This document shows, piece by piece, positions 1 to 14,132 of a DNA stretch of 64,000 nucleotides. Positions within the stretch are counted from its first letter, which is position 1. Every line of letters starts with the position of its first letter. Made by a program: the position numbers and the translations under genes. Source of the stretch: Seiridium cupressi (Eukaryota > Ascomycota > Sordariomycetes > Amphisphaeriales > Sporocadaceae); the NCBI GenBank assembly GCA_036674765.1, contig JARVKI010000120.1:1-64000 (forward strand). The letters run 5' to 3'. Under the pieces are notes generated by a model that was not told the origin of the DNA, did no database searches, and worked only from the letters and a program-made list of their open reading frames with translations.

Positions 1-69
<69 letters not shown>
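1..69. repeat. poly-C run at the window edge
   Basis: The first 69 bases are all C, followed directly by ordinary sequence. It is not a fungal telomere repeat (TTAGGG/CCCTAA). A pure homopolymer at a sequence end is typical of a sequencing or assembly artefact, so I give it no biological role. Confidence 0.9.
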
Positions 70-71
<2 letters not shown>

Positions 72-1661
72 GCTCTTACAGTTGGCCGTATATGGTTGTG
101 ACTGTGGGCATTTCTGGTGGCTTTTTCGAAGTTGGTACCGTGTTTGTGATATAATCGTCTATGCATTCACAGTGCAATTTTACATTTTATATTCTTTCGA
201 TTATTTCTCAGTTTCTTGAAACCTTGGAAGTGGCCGAAGCTCGACATTGTTGGCCTTCATTCACCGGCTGGGATCCTCTGAATAAAGTTCGACTTCTTGC
301 AGCCCTGCTTTAGAAGATTGCCACTTCCGACTTTCAGGCAGTATGTCTGATCTAGGACGAGATCAATAATGCAGGAAATACTGGAAGTGGCAGAGTCCCG
401 TGTGTTCTTCACCTAGTCTGAAGGCTGACTAACTCTGGCCAGTCGCACCTGTCGCCCTAGCATACGGGAGGCTCTCGGATTGCCGTAAAAGAAGATATGT
501 ACTCATGCTTCCGATGACCAACAAATTGCTAGCTTAGACCTTAATTGCTTGGCTCGGTGGAGCCTCCCTCCTACACGCACGCCCTCGAGTGACTCCAATC
601 CCGTTTCCTTCACATACATGCGAAGAAATATGGATTTGCGGGACCGACTTTCGAAAGAGCCTTTCAACGAAGATATCGACTGCGGAGAGTTCGAAACCTT
701 CGCGAAAGAACAGAGCTATCACAGTTTATCGGAGTCAAAAGGCTGAGCTGCAAGGACCCCCATAAGTTGTATAAATTACGATAGTGTTGGATATATCTCA
801 ACAGGCCCCCCGCTGGTGGTAGCAGAGTTGTGGTGGACCTCTGGGGTTGCGCATTGCCCCGCTACCGTTGATTGGTATCTGATAACACTGTTTTTTAAAG
901 CAAGCTGATGTTGTTTGTGCTGCAAGCTAGAGAGAAACAAGTAGAAAGAGGTGATCATCTCTGGGGTCGCTCAATCACGTGTCATTCCGTAAAGACCTGC
1001 CAGTAGTTCCCTCGTGTTTCGATACGCGTTGGGGGCGATTGTGTGATAGCAAGTGGTTACAATTCCAAACGTGATTTAGTATGGGAGGTCATGAACCAGT
1101 GCCGCTCGATAAACTCCGCTCATTCGTTGATGAATTGGTTCAATTGCGCGAGTCTCTACATGGAGTTAACTGCTGAAAGCCCCGGGGGCGCTGAAACCGC
1201 CGTGGCACTAACGTGACCTCAAAGGTCTTAAGGTAGTCCCCCGAGCCTTTCCCCTGGAAAATTGTGGATTTGGTAATAGCGCTCCTGGAACTATTGAGGA
1301 TCTAGATGCGCCGGAGCTCATATGAGCCCCACGCTTGAAAGCTCCTTTTGACTGCAGCCGCCCAAAACGCTGCAAGCTATATTTTTCAGCTACAAAGAAT
1401 TGTGACCGAGTACGCCATGGGCTTGATATAATTTAAATCAAATTCAATTAACAGCTTCTGGACACATTCCTATGCCACTTTTTAAATTCTTGGCCGTATA
1501 CCTGTTGTCTAGTCATGGCTCGGTCCAGCTTGTCCCGGATCAAGTCTGGATGATCCAGAAAAGTTATAAAAATCTCCAGCCAGTCCTAGAATCCTCTGAT
1601 AATTATTCACCAGACTATTCACTCAGATTTCTGCTTTTCCACAGTAGTACAATTCTTCATA
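70..1661. other. non-coding region, nothing recognised
   Basis: Only short ORFs without family resemblance are present. The 1472-1882 ORF begins with a hydrophobic stretch that could be a signal peptide for the downstream Ser/Thr-rich protein, but I could not join the two with a convincing intron. Confidence 0.5.
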
Positions 1662-2753
1662 ATGGCTCCAACGTATTCGGTCGGCCAGACCCAAAACCTG
1701 GTGTGCTCGACTGGTCTCTATGGCGTACTTTCTGGTTTATCTGGTGTTCCGGCCGCTCAAGCCTTTTGCGACACCAAGTACCCTCAAGTATCAACGTGTA
1801 CTGCCACTGTCACTGGTGCGCCAAAAACAACTACCACAGCATCAGTCACCACAGTGAAGTCCAAGTCTGGAGGCTTGAGTGATAGTGATATCTCATATCT
1901 CATGCAACAGCTCCAAATCCTCGAAAATAAGGTTTTGAGTACGGCATGCTCCTGTATCGAGACACCAACCTGTGTCACGGTAACGGTTCCTAGCACAACC
2001 ACGACCAAGAGCACGACGACCACTTCCACAACATCCAAGGGTAAGACAAATTTTATTATCGCACCGATAACCGCATTATCAACTACCACTCTTCTCGCAC
2101 CTCAGCCAACTATTGCAATCTCGAGAACCATAACTAACAATTTTCCTATAGGACCGACCATAACTTCATCGACCACTACTGCTACTGCTTATGCAACCAT
2201 CCCCACTACTTCCTCGGCTGTCACAACTTCATCGACGGCCCCTACCACTTTCTCAATTACCACTACCTCGTCGACCATCCCTACTACCTCGTCGACCATC
2301 CCGACAACCCCCTCCACCTCCTCCGCCATCCCTTCGACTACCACTTCTTCATCGACCCTCCCCATTACTTCCTCAACTACTACTACTTCCTCAACTATCA
2401 CCTCCTCATCGACCGCCCCCACCACTTCATCGACTAGCTCTACGGCGGAACCTATTACGACTTCTTCAACCACTGCTACAACGGTATCATCCACTACTGT
2501 CTCGGCAGCACCCTCGGCTACTGAGTCGTCCGGTGGCAACGATGACGATATTCCGGTGCCGACTCCTCAAGAGCCCACGCCGGAGCCCACACCGGAGCCC
2601 ACACCGGTACCCACTGAGTATAACACACCAGCTGATCCAACGCCACAAATTACCGAATACAATACCCCCGCCGCACCTACTCCCATTTCGCCCCCCGATG
2701 ACGGCGAGGTTGAAGAGAGGGACATCCCTCAGTTGGATCTATCCCTTGAGTAG
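1662..2753 (+). CDS. Ser/Thr/Pro-rich, probably extracellular or cell-wall protein (hypothetical)
   Basis: The open frame gives 363 residues. A very good intron lies at 2041-2151: donor GTAAGA, branch-like TAACTAAC, acceptor TATAG. It is 111 bp, so removing it keeps the frame and leaves 326 residues. The N-terminal 50 residues hold spaced cysteines in a pattern common to fungal secreted proteins. A long Thr/Ser tract follows, typical of O-mannosylated stalks, then a Pro/Glu/Thr tail with short TPEP repeats. No signal peptide follows the chosen ATG, so the true start may lie upstream. The function is not recognised. It sits outside the catabolic cluster. The repeated codons also create long shadow ORFs on both strands. 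Confidence 0.5.
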   Translation: MAPTYSVGQTQNLVCSTGLYGVLSGLSGVPAAQAFCDTKYPQVSTCTATVTGAPKTTTTASVTTVKSKSGGLSDSDISYLMQQLQILENKVLSTACSCIETPTCVTVTVPSTTTTKSTTTTSTTSKGKTNFIIAPITALSTTTLLAPQPTIAISRTITNNFPIGPTITSSTTTATAYATIPTTSSAVTTSSTAPTTFSITTTSSTIPTTSSTIPTTPSTSSAIPSTTTSSSTLPITSSTTTTSSTITSSSTAPTTSSTSSTAEPITTSSTTATTVSSTTVSAAPSATESSGGNDDDIPVPTPQEPTPEPTPEPTPVPTEYNTPADPTPQITEYNTPAAPTPISPPDDGEVEERDIPQLDLSLE

Positions 2754-3648
2754 ATATTGAAGTGATGAGGGTTTGCCATCAAGGCTGGCAGGCTGTGGCT
2801 GGAGCAGCTTCTGCAGCTTATAATTATTATTGTTATGGTTGATGTATGTGTTTCGTTTTGGTTAACTGGCGTGTTTGAGAGCAATCCAAAAAATAAACAA
2901 GTTAGATTTGATACCAAACCTATTGAAGCTCCTTATATCGATGACCTTTGTGATCAGTCCTCTCCTATTGGCCATCGTGCTACAGATAAGGTCTTCGAAC
3001 AGTTTCAGGATCCTTGGTTCAATATGTCTACGTGCGATATGATTGCTTACATATACACAATAAACACCTAGATTGGCACGCGACTGACTAACCCAAAACA
3101 GAAATACATTTGCTGATCTCAAATGCCACTGCATGTACAAAATCCGAGCCATACATTACACGGTGATTCAGTTTACGGGCATCAATCAATGATATTTATA
3201 GCAGAAACCTTGATCTTGGCTGCAAAGGCATGGCATGTCTCTTCAGACTCGATTATCTACAATTTCTTGAAGCTCGCCACCATACTAGACGTATACGGCG
3301 TGGGCGTTCTGATGCCGGTGCTGAAGGAAGTCATACTCGTCACTTGTGTCGTTGTTGGTGCCTGCCCGTCCAAGTCGAAGTCGACGTGCTTATACATTGT
3401 CATCTGGTATGTCTATTGCGCACCCCGCAGCGTGTTTTAGGTCGGGTGAGAGGTACATTGTAGTCGCCGATAGAAAAACTTGGCCGCGTGTACAATCATC
3501 CCCTGCGCCATCCACAATCTCAATTACTAAAAGGAAACGTCAGGACAAATGGGCCGCATCCGAGCAGACAACTGCCTGCAAAATCTGACTCTCTTACAAA
3601 CCCTTCACAATTGCATCCATCAGCTTTCAGGACTTTCAGTTTCGCCAT
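2754..3648. other. intergenic region, nothing recognised
   Basis: It is AT-rich just after the preceding ORF. Short ORFs on both strands show no recognisable domain. A CAG at about 3628-3630 could be an old splice acceptor for the pseudogene that follows. Confidence 0.4.
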
Positions 3649-3930
3649 GCCCCCGGCCTATTTGCCGCATCCACAATGGCGTTTGGTGATATTTGGGCCA
3701 TAGTCAATGCTCCAGCTTTTATGCTCGAGTTTGGCTTTTCGCGTCGCATCGCAGAGACGCCCGCTGTGGCGCCTGTGATGGTTATGGGGAACGGTTGAAC
3801 CACGATCATCGGCATTCTGATGCTCCAGTTTTACTCCCGCGGCTAGGTTGATGTCGTCGATATCTTTGTGGCAGTGACTGGCGCATATGCTGCCGTGGTG
3901 GGCAGTTGTAATGTTTGGAGAGGGTGATAT
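3649..3930 (+). pseudogene. DUF4267-like small membrane protein pseudogene
   Basis: One frame reads as a hydrophobic protein of about 90 residues resembling fungal DUF4267 proteins: GLFAAS, then APAFMLEFGFS, a GNG segment, IIGILMLQFYSRG and AVTGAYAAVVG. It is broken by TGA at 3796-3798 and TAG at 3844-3846. Family resemblance suggests these were CGA (Arg) and CAG (Gln), both explained by one C-to-T change each. No initiating ATG or first exon could be placed confidently. DUF4267 proteins are small predicted membrane proteins of unknown role. The call rests on the continuous protein-like frame and is moderately sure. Confidence 0.5.
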
Positions 3931-4379
3931 TCCTCAGGTCGTTTTCCGCTTCGAAATCTCAGTCTCATCCCAGCATGGGGCTATTTCGGTTTGACGGCTG
4001 GTCACTAACGATTATGGTTCTATTTCATGTCTCAGCAAAGGACAACATTATCAGTTGGCCACCTCAGTGGAGGCGTAGCTACGGGGACTCGGCCTTAAAT
4101 GACCCTAAGAGCCACAATCAGGGAGTAAAGCATCAGGCTTGATCTCCGCCCCAAAATTTGGCTCTTCATATATGATGTATATTCCTAGTTCGTTATCATC
4201 TATCTTGTATGGCCATATTCAATAAGTTGTTCAGAGGAGGGTTTGTGGTGAAGAGACATTTGGAAAAGATTGAAAGAGGTCGGAATGCGTATCCCCAACA
4301 AGTTCTCGTACGTGGAAACAGACCAGAGTGAAATCTACTACATTGACAATAGTTAAACAATGATTATAGAACATCACTC
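3931..4379. other. intergenic region, nothing recognised
   Basis: This lies between the DUF4267-like remnant and the 3' end of the enoyl-reductase pseudogene. No coding or structural signal was seen. Confidence 0.4.
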
Positions 4380-5635
4380 TCAATTCGAGCCTCGGTGTCC
4401 TATTTGGATGACCAATTTCTTGCCGCTGACTTTCTTCATTTTCAAATCATCGACACCCTGCAAGAGAGCATCTAGCCCACCTTCTCTGACCTCGATTGGA
4501 TGTGCCTTTATCTTGTCCTGCAGAAATAGTTGATCAACAACCTTGACGAACTTCTTAGCTAATTCAAAATCATCAAGGCTAGGTTCGAGAGTGAGCTTGT
4601 CTGATATAAATCCCTCGCCTATAGAGGTATAAGCGAATGTGGCCCAGGACTCCACGTCATCGCGGGACAGTTCCCGTGGCACAGGGGAAAGAGAGCTGTA
4701 GATGGCCTTTTTTGCAGTCGTCTCACTTGATAGCGCATCGACACAGATCTGAGCTGATTGGGAGTTTGCCTGGATGTCAAACACATAGTAAAGCTTGTTG
4801 TTGGTCAATTTCTGAACGTCCGTTGCACAAGTCGGCCCGTTATAGTCAAACACGGCATCAGCTCCGTAGGATTGGACGAGTTTCGTGTTTCGAGGGGAAG
4901 AGGTTGTCACGACCCTGTATCCAGACCTAAAAAGACATTAGTCAGCCCGCCATATATCTTTCCATATTGATATTCAAATCGGTCGCCAAATCTGTATACC
5001 GAATGACCATTTCCAAATGCACCTTTCTTACAGTTTAGCCAGCTGAATGGCAAAAGTACCCATAGCAGTGGAACCGGCATTGACGAAAACCCATTCTGGG
5101 TCTTTGGTAGGGTGGTCAGGCCAGGCTATACCAAGCTTGCCATAGAGTCCAAGCGCAATCGTTGCGACCGCGACGCCGAGTGTTGCCCCCTGCTCCAAGC
5201 TCATCGAGTCGGGAAGCTTGATCACGAGATCACCCTTGGCGACAGCGTACTCTCCAAAAGCTCCATCATCAAGGTGTAGCGGATTCGAACCACGCACGAA
5301 TGCTGCGACTCTGTCGCCCTTCTCCACAGCTTTGGTCACGCCCGAGCCAACCTCGACAACTGTGCCCGCCAGGTCATTTCCCAGGGTCCCACCTAGAATA
5401 GTCACCAGTTAGCATTCTTGAATGCTTCTATTCAAGTTTCAAAGACTCTCGGGAATATTTGGAATGATGTTAGGTTGATCATACCAGCTGTCGCAAAATC
5501 GTAGAGGGTATACCAGTCTGCCGGGTTAAGAGCGACAGCTTCCACTATGATGAGAACATAGTCGGGACGTAGCTTTGGCACTTCTACATCTTAAACTTCG
5601 GCACTACCTGGCGCTAGGATTTTTACGGCTTTCAT
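4380..5635 (-). pseudogene. MDR-family enoyl reductase / zinc-binding-like dehydrogenase with a nonsense codon
   Basis: Exons 5635-5485, 5392-5032 and 4926-4380 splice to 353 codons. The product resembles the fungal MDR enoyl reductases (ToxD/LovC type): N-terminal MKAVKILAPG, the ALNPADW segment, then GNDLAGTVVEVGSGV, the GATLGVAVAT region of the cofactor fold and C-terminal KKLVIQI. Codon 15 is TAA (5593-5591), where relatives have Gln, Lys or Glu, so the N-terminus is cut off. The rest of the frame and both introns are intact, suggesting recent inactivation. Translation from a later in-frame ATG would lose the first beta strands. Such enzymes act with polyketide synthases or reduce quinones and enones, but no PKS is seen here. 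A sequencing error is the alternative. Confidence 0.75.
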
Positions 5636-8600
5636 ATTACAGGGGTGGCCAGACATAGAGTGCACTTGCATGGGCAACTCGTGGCAAGGTCACAACAGAT
5701 TGAAAATATGACGTTCGCGCAAAAGAGGTATTATACGTCAAGATAGCGAGCCTTCACCTACCTACTCATATATTGCTTGGTAATTCGGCAATAGTTAGTA
5801 ATCAGCCTTGGTCTGCCGTCAGCACCGTTTATCTTTTAGCCACAAGAAGCCCTCGCCCAGCCCGAAAGATGCTGAGGGGTAGCACCATGCATTCTGGGAA
5901 ACCCAACCATTGGTGTTTGCCAAAGTGCGAAATACCTTAGGACGGTTCGGTCTGACTGGTGAAGAACAGAAGAATATTGCTAGATAGATTTACGCTAGTA
6001 GAGCCCCGAAAAAAGTAACACTTGCAGCAGGTGCAGGAGCATACATGTGCTCTTTGTCGAAATGTAGGTGCCAGCGATCGGTCCGCAAAGCGGGGCAAGC
6101 TTCGACTGTCACAGAGTTGCTCGGCCACGGGCAAGCAAGGGCATCTGTGCTAGCAACTAATGTCGGTAGCATGGTCGATCTTGATGTCGAAGTAGTGCAC
6201 TGCGACGTTCATGACCAGTTTCCGCTTTCTGATTTGGATGCAACGCTCTGTGTTTCGTGGCAAATGCTACAGGGGCCACTGCGTATTCTTCGTCCGTGCC
6301 GTGCCGAAGTGAAGAGAGCTTCCGGCTGACGGCAGGTCGTAAGCTTACTTTAATATATAGATAAGAGCCAAACGTACATCTTAAATAGCATTGCATAATA
6401 ATGCAAAAAATGCGCATAACATCGTAGGTGGCTGGTAAACGCCAAGCGGGCAAAGTGCTGTGGCCTTGGTTACACGTTTTGTTAACAACTACTATCCTTC
6501 AAGGAGCGCCGAACTGTGTCATTTTGATTATGAGCCCTTTACGCGTTGAATACATATAAGGAAGCGGTAACGCCCTACAAGAGTCCCAGCAAGTTATGCA
6601 ACGAATAGACATTTGGTATCTAACGTTTTCTTTTATATAATCCTTTTTTGGTACTCTAATTTGATCGCTCTGAGGGCCAAAGCGTATCCTGTAATGGAAA
6701 CATTGGCAAACCAAGTCTGAAAATTCGGTGTGTCACACGGATGTCAGCATCGTTCTGTTTTAGTGCATTTTTAATAGTTCGGTATTCCTGACATGATAAA
6801 TGTGAAACTCATATCTGAAATAGATAGCAGCTAGAGAATCACCATGGAACTTGGTAGGCAAGCAGGCGGAAATGGTCGGACGCTATGGGCTTAGAATTGG
6901 AGAAGTTATACGATAGAACCCGAAAATGGGTGTGCTTCATTGTATACAGTAGTTTTGATAGAAATATAAACATAATCATTTCAAAAAGTGTAGAGAAAGC
7001 CCTCATATCTGCCGAATATTCGTTCTTGTCCTTTTGTTTAAACGAAACATTGGTGATAATATGCACTTAGCACAATTTGGGAACATAGCCATTATATTGT
7101 TGCCAAACCAAATCGTCTGTCAGACTAGTACGAGTTAAACTCTTAGGCACTCCACACATTGTCCGTGGAAACTATTAACAAGCGAGTCCACGACGAGTAG
7201 AAGACCTTTCGCATCGAAATATCTTGCCCAAGCCAGCACAGCCGTTTCTTGGACGGCAATTGATATCCTGGTTTTCTTAACGTCTTCCTTTGCTGGCGAC
7301 TCCAAAATTGGTGGTTTCAGAACAAAATCCCTGACCATCCCATCCTCTGACAATGGAGACCTTGTATTTGATCTTGATTTCATCGTACACTCACGCCGGC
7401 GAATGGATCTCATGCCACGTGCCCATCTATGATGGCAATATGAGCTACACTACTTTTGATGTTTACGGTGCGGGAACTGCAATCAATCTCCCGCCGGTGG
7501 TGATAAAAGCCGGACTCAATGACGTCTCAGGTCCTCAACAGAAGTAGCGATAATCAACGTTCACGTAGCGTCATGTGTGGCAAAAATATCGACAACAGTG
7601 TTCTCATGACATGCCTGAAATCTGCAGAGTGTCGCGACGATGCATCTGCATCGTTACCATAATCTTTGACGGTTGTCTGGGTATAGCAATAGCCGAACAA
7701 ACTCAGCAGGACCAGCTCACACTTGTCAAGAGTCATGCCAGGGGAGGACCGACGGTAACGGTAGTCATAGCTATAACGGCAGAACCAGGCTCGACATTGT
7801 CGAGACCACGACCAGTAGTCGTTAATAACGACTGTCATACCTAGATGGTTTAGTCACAAGCGAAGCTGGTCTTATCGTGACTAGCGCCGACGACGATGAT
7901 GACTCACGGAGGAGCCTAGTATAGTACTATCGACCTCCTCAGCACAAATCCCGCACCCTCGCACGATGATGCGCCCACTTCGTTAGCTACGCAGACATGT
8001 AATACCATCACTGCCAGCCTATGTTACCAAAAATGCATCACCCGGAGCGTCCTGGGCGCATACCAATGAACTGTCTTCTGGGCGATTGACCAATCTCGAC
8101 GACAGCAAGACTGACGATGGCACTGCGCTGTCATCGATCCATTCGATAGCAAACGGCGTGACTGCCTTTTCTACCACAGAATTCTGTTGAGGTACAGTAC
8201 CATACTCAGCACCCCGAAATCTTGTCAGCCACTCAAACCAGTCTGGAAGTTCTGAGTAGATGCGAGACATACAAGCCCGCACATCTGAGGACGATCTTAG
8301 CGCAGCAACACGAAAGCCATGGAATCCACCAGTGGCGCTCCCATTAGTGCATAGATGCATGTTGCGTTCCATGACCTGAGTAATATTGCCCGTTGACAAG
8401 CGGGACAAAGAACTCAATACCGGGACGTCCCCAGCTGAACCCGCTCACAGCGGTAACCCACACTCTTCTGCCTCTCAATTCTTGGGTACATGTAAATAGA
8501 CCGCCACTAACAACTTTTCAGCGTTCAAGCTCCCGAGTTACCCAACGTGAAGGGTTAACATGGATTACCTATGTGGTTAAGCTCTCCTTGCTATCAAGTT

Positions 8601-8939
8601 CCAAAATTTTTCGTCTGAAAGATTGTAAGTGGGCGAAATTCACATCAGTTATGCGGGCCAATTATGTAATCTGAAATTCATGATTCTCGCGATTGTGATT
8701 TGGCCTTTACCATACGTTCTCCCCACGAATGTGCGCATTGTATGCATCCCTTTAGTTCTCCCATCAAGCTCTGAAGCCTTCAGTATGTTTAGACTCTTCC
8801 TTGGACCGATGCTCAGACATAACCAGGAATGGCAAGGAATTGGACCTAGCTCGAGCAGCTGTTCTTAGTGGCTCAAGGCAATCCCTGTCAGCGAAATCGA
8901 ATGGGGGAGTCTTCGCACGACAGGATGGGGAGATCGAGG
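5636..8939. other. gene-poor region, possible decayed coding remnants
   Basis: No intact gene was found. The minus-strand ORF 8417-8019, with its upstream frame to about 8480, looks protein-like (segments GRPGIEFFVPLVNG and ELPDWFEWLTRFRG) but changes frame and matches no family I can name. The ORF at 7413-7135 on the minus strand is likewise unassigned. The region may hold one or two old pseudogenes. Confidence 0.3.
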
Positions 8940-9277
8940 GAGGTCGCGGGGAGGTGGTGGGGTGGTTAGTGTGGGCTGGGGTAATGTGGGTGGTTCGGAT
9001 CGTACGCACCCCGACTAGATCGACGCCAGCACCTAGCTATAAGTTTGGGGGAAGTGTTTTCTGCCTAGGCAAATGATCAAGCAAACGATTGACAGGGTCT
9101 TTGTTGTATTTCTATCTCATGTCTCTCAGTTGAGGTACTTTGACCGTTCCCCTCCTCCCTCCGCCCTCTGGCGCTCCTTATAAACTCAAGCCTCTGTCAC
9201 TTCTTCACGCAGTGCAGGGATCAGCACCATAGCTGGTCCGCGGAACACCAAGCCGTCTCCCAAATTCAACCTGCGCC
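8940..9277 (+). promoter_or_regulatory. promoter of the first cluster P450
   Basis: A G-rich stretch at 8945-9000 carries GTGGGG (8957-8962) and AATGTGGGT (8983-8991), the motif shared across cluster promoters. A pyrimidine-rich tract at 9148-9170 and a TATAAA box at 9179-9184 precede the ATG at 9278. Confidence 0.5.
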
Positions 9278-11058
9278 ATGGGAGACCTAGCTCAGTCCCC
9301 AACCTTCCAGCGCGTTGCAAGCCTCGGAGGATGGGTCTCGCAACAACCTCTACTGTGGAAGCTGTCGATCGGAGCGTCAACTGCTCTGCTTTTCTTGATC
9401 GCGACGTATTTCTGGGTTGTACCAAATGCTATCAAGGTAAGGAGAAATGGTGGGAATCTAAAGATGGTCAATCGTTCGTGTTTGCTGACCAGGCCTTTCT
9501 TGCGTCTAGGATTCAAGACGGTGGCGCCTACCGCCGGGTCCCCGAGGCTTGCCTCTGATTGGTAATTTGTTGGACCTCGCAGAGTCGGATGAGGTCCAGC
9601 ACAAGGTACGCAAATGGCATCAGCAGTTTGGAGACATCTTCTACACCAAGATCGGTGGCTCTGACTATGTTTGGCTGTCTTCTCCAGCGATTGTGCGAGA
9701 CTTGATGGACAAAAAGTCCAACATATATTCCTCACGTCCTCCGCTGCCCCTGGCCCAGGACGTAGCCAGCGCTGGTCGCCGCCAGCTTTTCATGGCGTAT
9801 GGACCGCAATGGCGACAGTTGCGCAAGCATGGTCATGCACTGCTTAACACGAACGCTGCCATCAAGTATCAGCCCATTCAAGACTTTGAATCAAAGCAAG
9901 TCTTGAGGGATCTTCTCGACCGTCCCGATAAGTTCTATAACATTAACCGACGATACTCGGCGTCGGTCATCATGCTTGTTGCCTACGGCTACCGCATCCC
10001 TACTTTCGACGATCCTTTGATCAAGAAAATCTACACTGTCTTGGACAACCTGACCGCCATGACTGCGCCTGGCGCTCACGCAGTCGATAGCTTTCCCTCG
10101 CTGGCTGCGCTGCCAGAGTTTCTATTAGGAAATTGGTATACCCATGCCAAGAAGATTTTTGCACATGATAGCAAGATCTACATGGAACTATGGAACCGCT
10201 TGAAGGAGGAGGTGGACAATGGCTCGGCACGGGACTCTTTCTGCAAAGACTTCTACCTCAACGACCCGGCCAAGAACGGCATCGACGACTTACTTGCTGC
10301 TTATACGTGTGGTGGTCTGGTGGAAGCAGGCTCGGAAACCACAGCGACTACTCTAAACAACTGGATACTAGCCATGACACTATTCCCCGAAAGCGCGAAA
10401 ATCGCACAGGAAGAAGTCGACCGCGTGATTGGCAGCGATAGACTTCCGACTTGGGAAGACGAGAAGCAGCTGCCCTATGTGCGCGCGATGATCAAGGAAG
10501 TCCTCCGCTGGCGACCGGTCAACAAGTTCGGCATGTTCCACGCAACTTCAGAGGAGGATTGGTATGATGGTTATTTCATCCCCAAGGGCACGATCGTCGT
10601 CTTGAACTGGTGGTAAGTAGAGACGTTGTATTGCACCGGGATGAACGCAGCTGACAGGAGTTTCCAGGGCTATACATCGCGACCCAAAGCTATTCGAGAA
10701 TCCTGATGATTTCGATCCGACCCGATACCTCAACAAGCCCAACCCTGCGGCGGATTATATCAACGTCGCCAATCCCTATGAGAGGGATCACTTCACCTAC
10801 GGCGCCGGGCGACGAGTATGCCCCGGTGTCCATGTCGCGGAGCGGTCTCTTTTCATCAACATAGTGAGAGTTCTGTGGGGTTTCAACATATCAAGGTCCA
10901 GAGAGGCCGACGGCACACCGATCGAGCCTACGACCAAGATGGTTCCTGGTTTCCTCACCGTTCCACTGCCGTTTGAGTGCACCATCAAGCCCCGCTCCGC
11001 CAAGCACGAGAAGGTGATGCGGGGCGCGTTTGAGGAGGCGGAAGCGCAGGGAATATAG
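9278..11058 (+). CDS. cytochrome P450 monooxygenase 1
   Basis: Exons 9278-9436, 9510-10612 and 10668-11058 give 550 residues. It has an N-terminal membrane anchor (about residues 27-50), a proline hinge PPGPRG, the I-helix AGSETT (326-331), K-helix EVLR (383-386) and the heme loop FTYGAGRRVCPG with ligand Cys472. It belongs to the group of fungal P450s that hydroxylate aromatic polyketides and small phenolics (O-methylsterigmatocystin oxidoreductase-like, and CYP619-like m-cresol hydroxylases). It resembles P450 3 at 34163 (shared YSSRPP and QDxESK segments), so the two are probably paralogues. It likely sits in the ER membrane and takes electrons from the cluster reductase at 17579. Inferred role: hydroxylation of the aromatic substrate or its methyl group. 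Confidence 0.9.
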
Positions 11059-11647
11059 ATACCAACTACTAGCCTTAATACGTGGCTGGCATTGACATAG
11101 ATAATCCATCGGTAGACATTGGGTATGACCTTAGGCAATGGAATCATTCGAAACATTTTTTATACATAATGGCAGAGGCATACATCTCCACGCTTTTACG
11201 CGGGCCCCATATCCACAACCAGGCTCTAATCGCACAATTGAGAACCCACGAGTCTTCCTTATTGAAATGAGAACCGTGCAAAGCCCTATAATCTGACAAT
11301 TGATTCGCTGTGACTGATGGAAATCGAGGGAAGTGTCACAGGACCTAATAAGCTGCATTCTAAGACTCCGTGTTACAGTGGATAGAATTCTTTTAGATTT
11401 CTTTTAGGGCGGGCGCAGTCGCAGCTGCGATAGGAAGCACCGAAAGTGGCAATTCCCCCACACTACCCCACATTACCCCGACTGAGCCGAGCATATCAAT
11501 AAACCGAAATGGTGAATAGCAGAAGCACCTCTTCGGCTGCATGAAACGCCCGGCATATAAATAACACCAGCTTCACGGTCAGGGACTTATTGAATCGCGA
11601 TAGCAGCACCGCAGCGTAAGAGACGATCTACTACGGGACCTGACAGA
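11059..11647 (+). promoter_or_regulatory. promoter of carboxylesterase 1 with a phased CCCCAC array
   Basis: CCCCAC at 11456-11461 and 11466-11471 and CCCCG at 11476-11480 start exactly 10 bp apart, so all three face the same side of the helix. The middle copy is the full CCCCACATT motif. A TATAAATA box lies at 11556-11563, 85 bp before the ATG. Confidence 0.6.
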
Positions 11648-13452
<1,805 letters not shown>

Positions 13453-14132
13453 AACTGTCGTTTTCTTGCGACTGGACCATCTTCGAGGAAGTAGGCCGCT
13501 CATATAGACGAGGAAAGACGAAAACAATGATGCATGTGTTCTGAATGTATCTCTGTCCACAACCTGCAGAACAGGTATGAAGTGCCCGTAATAAATCGAA
13601 CAGGCACGCAAATATCCAGCACGAACAAGAATGCTACCAACAGATCTGAAGCCCGCGTATGACGTTATTCGTAACAAAGTTATGTAAAAGAAGATTGAAT
13701 ATCAAGTACGTTAGAAAAGACCGCGCATTAATCAACAGTCAACTGTGAGTGCGAATTCAAGCTACGTCAAATCTGGAGTTGGAATGCGAAGTGGGGGGAG
13801 GCAGCGACCTTGATCTCAATCTGCAATGAGTACTGACGTAGGTGTAGGTGAAACAGACTACAGGTCTGAATTTTGTCTCAGTTTATACCAGAAGTCCTGA
13901 GTAGCTCGAACTGCCCGCATCACAATAAGGTTGCCACCCAGGCAGTCCACCTCCAACATGGTCATAAGTCTCAGGATGTGTATTTAAACAATGTCATAAA
14001 CATAATCGTATTCTGTAAAAATCGTAATATATATCATGAAGTTTTCGTATCCCAGAGCGTCCAGTACTCATCCCCACGTTTCCCCACGTTTCGCTGCCTT
14101 GAATGGGCACGCAATATGAGGAGCATCCGTCC
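13453..14132. other. convergent intergenic region with G-rich motif copies
   Basis: Both neighbours end here, so no promoter is expected, yet GTGGGG occurs at about 13791 and two CCCCACGTTT copies lie at about 14071-14092. It may be the relic of a lost promoter or gene. No coding signal was seen. Confidence 0.4.

Noticed and set aside
1..69. Possible telomere or structured G-quadruplex end
   Set aside because: It is a pure homopolymer with no TTAGGG-like unit and an abrupt edge; an artefact is far more likely.
2189..2760. Long ORFs on both strands (Val-rich on minus, Pro/Leu-rich on plus) over the Thr-rich gene
   Set aside because: They are frame shadows of the repetitive Thr/Ser codons; neither looks like a natural protein.
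8019..8417. Possible berberine-bridge-type oxidoreductase fragment on the minus strand
   Set aside because: No FAD-binding motif is visible and the resemblance is limited to a vague C-terminal SRLV-like segment.
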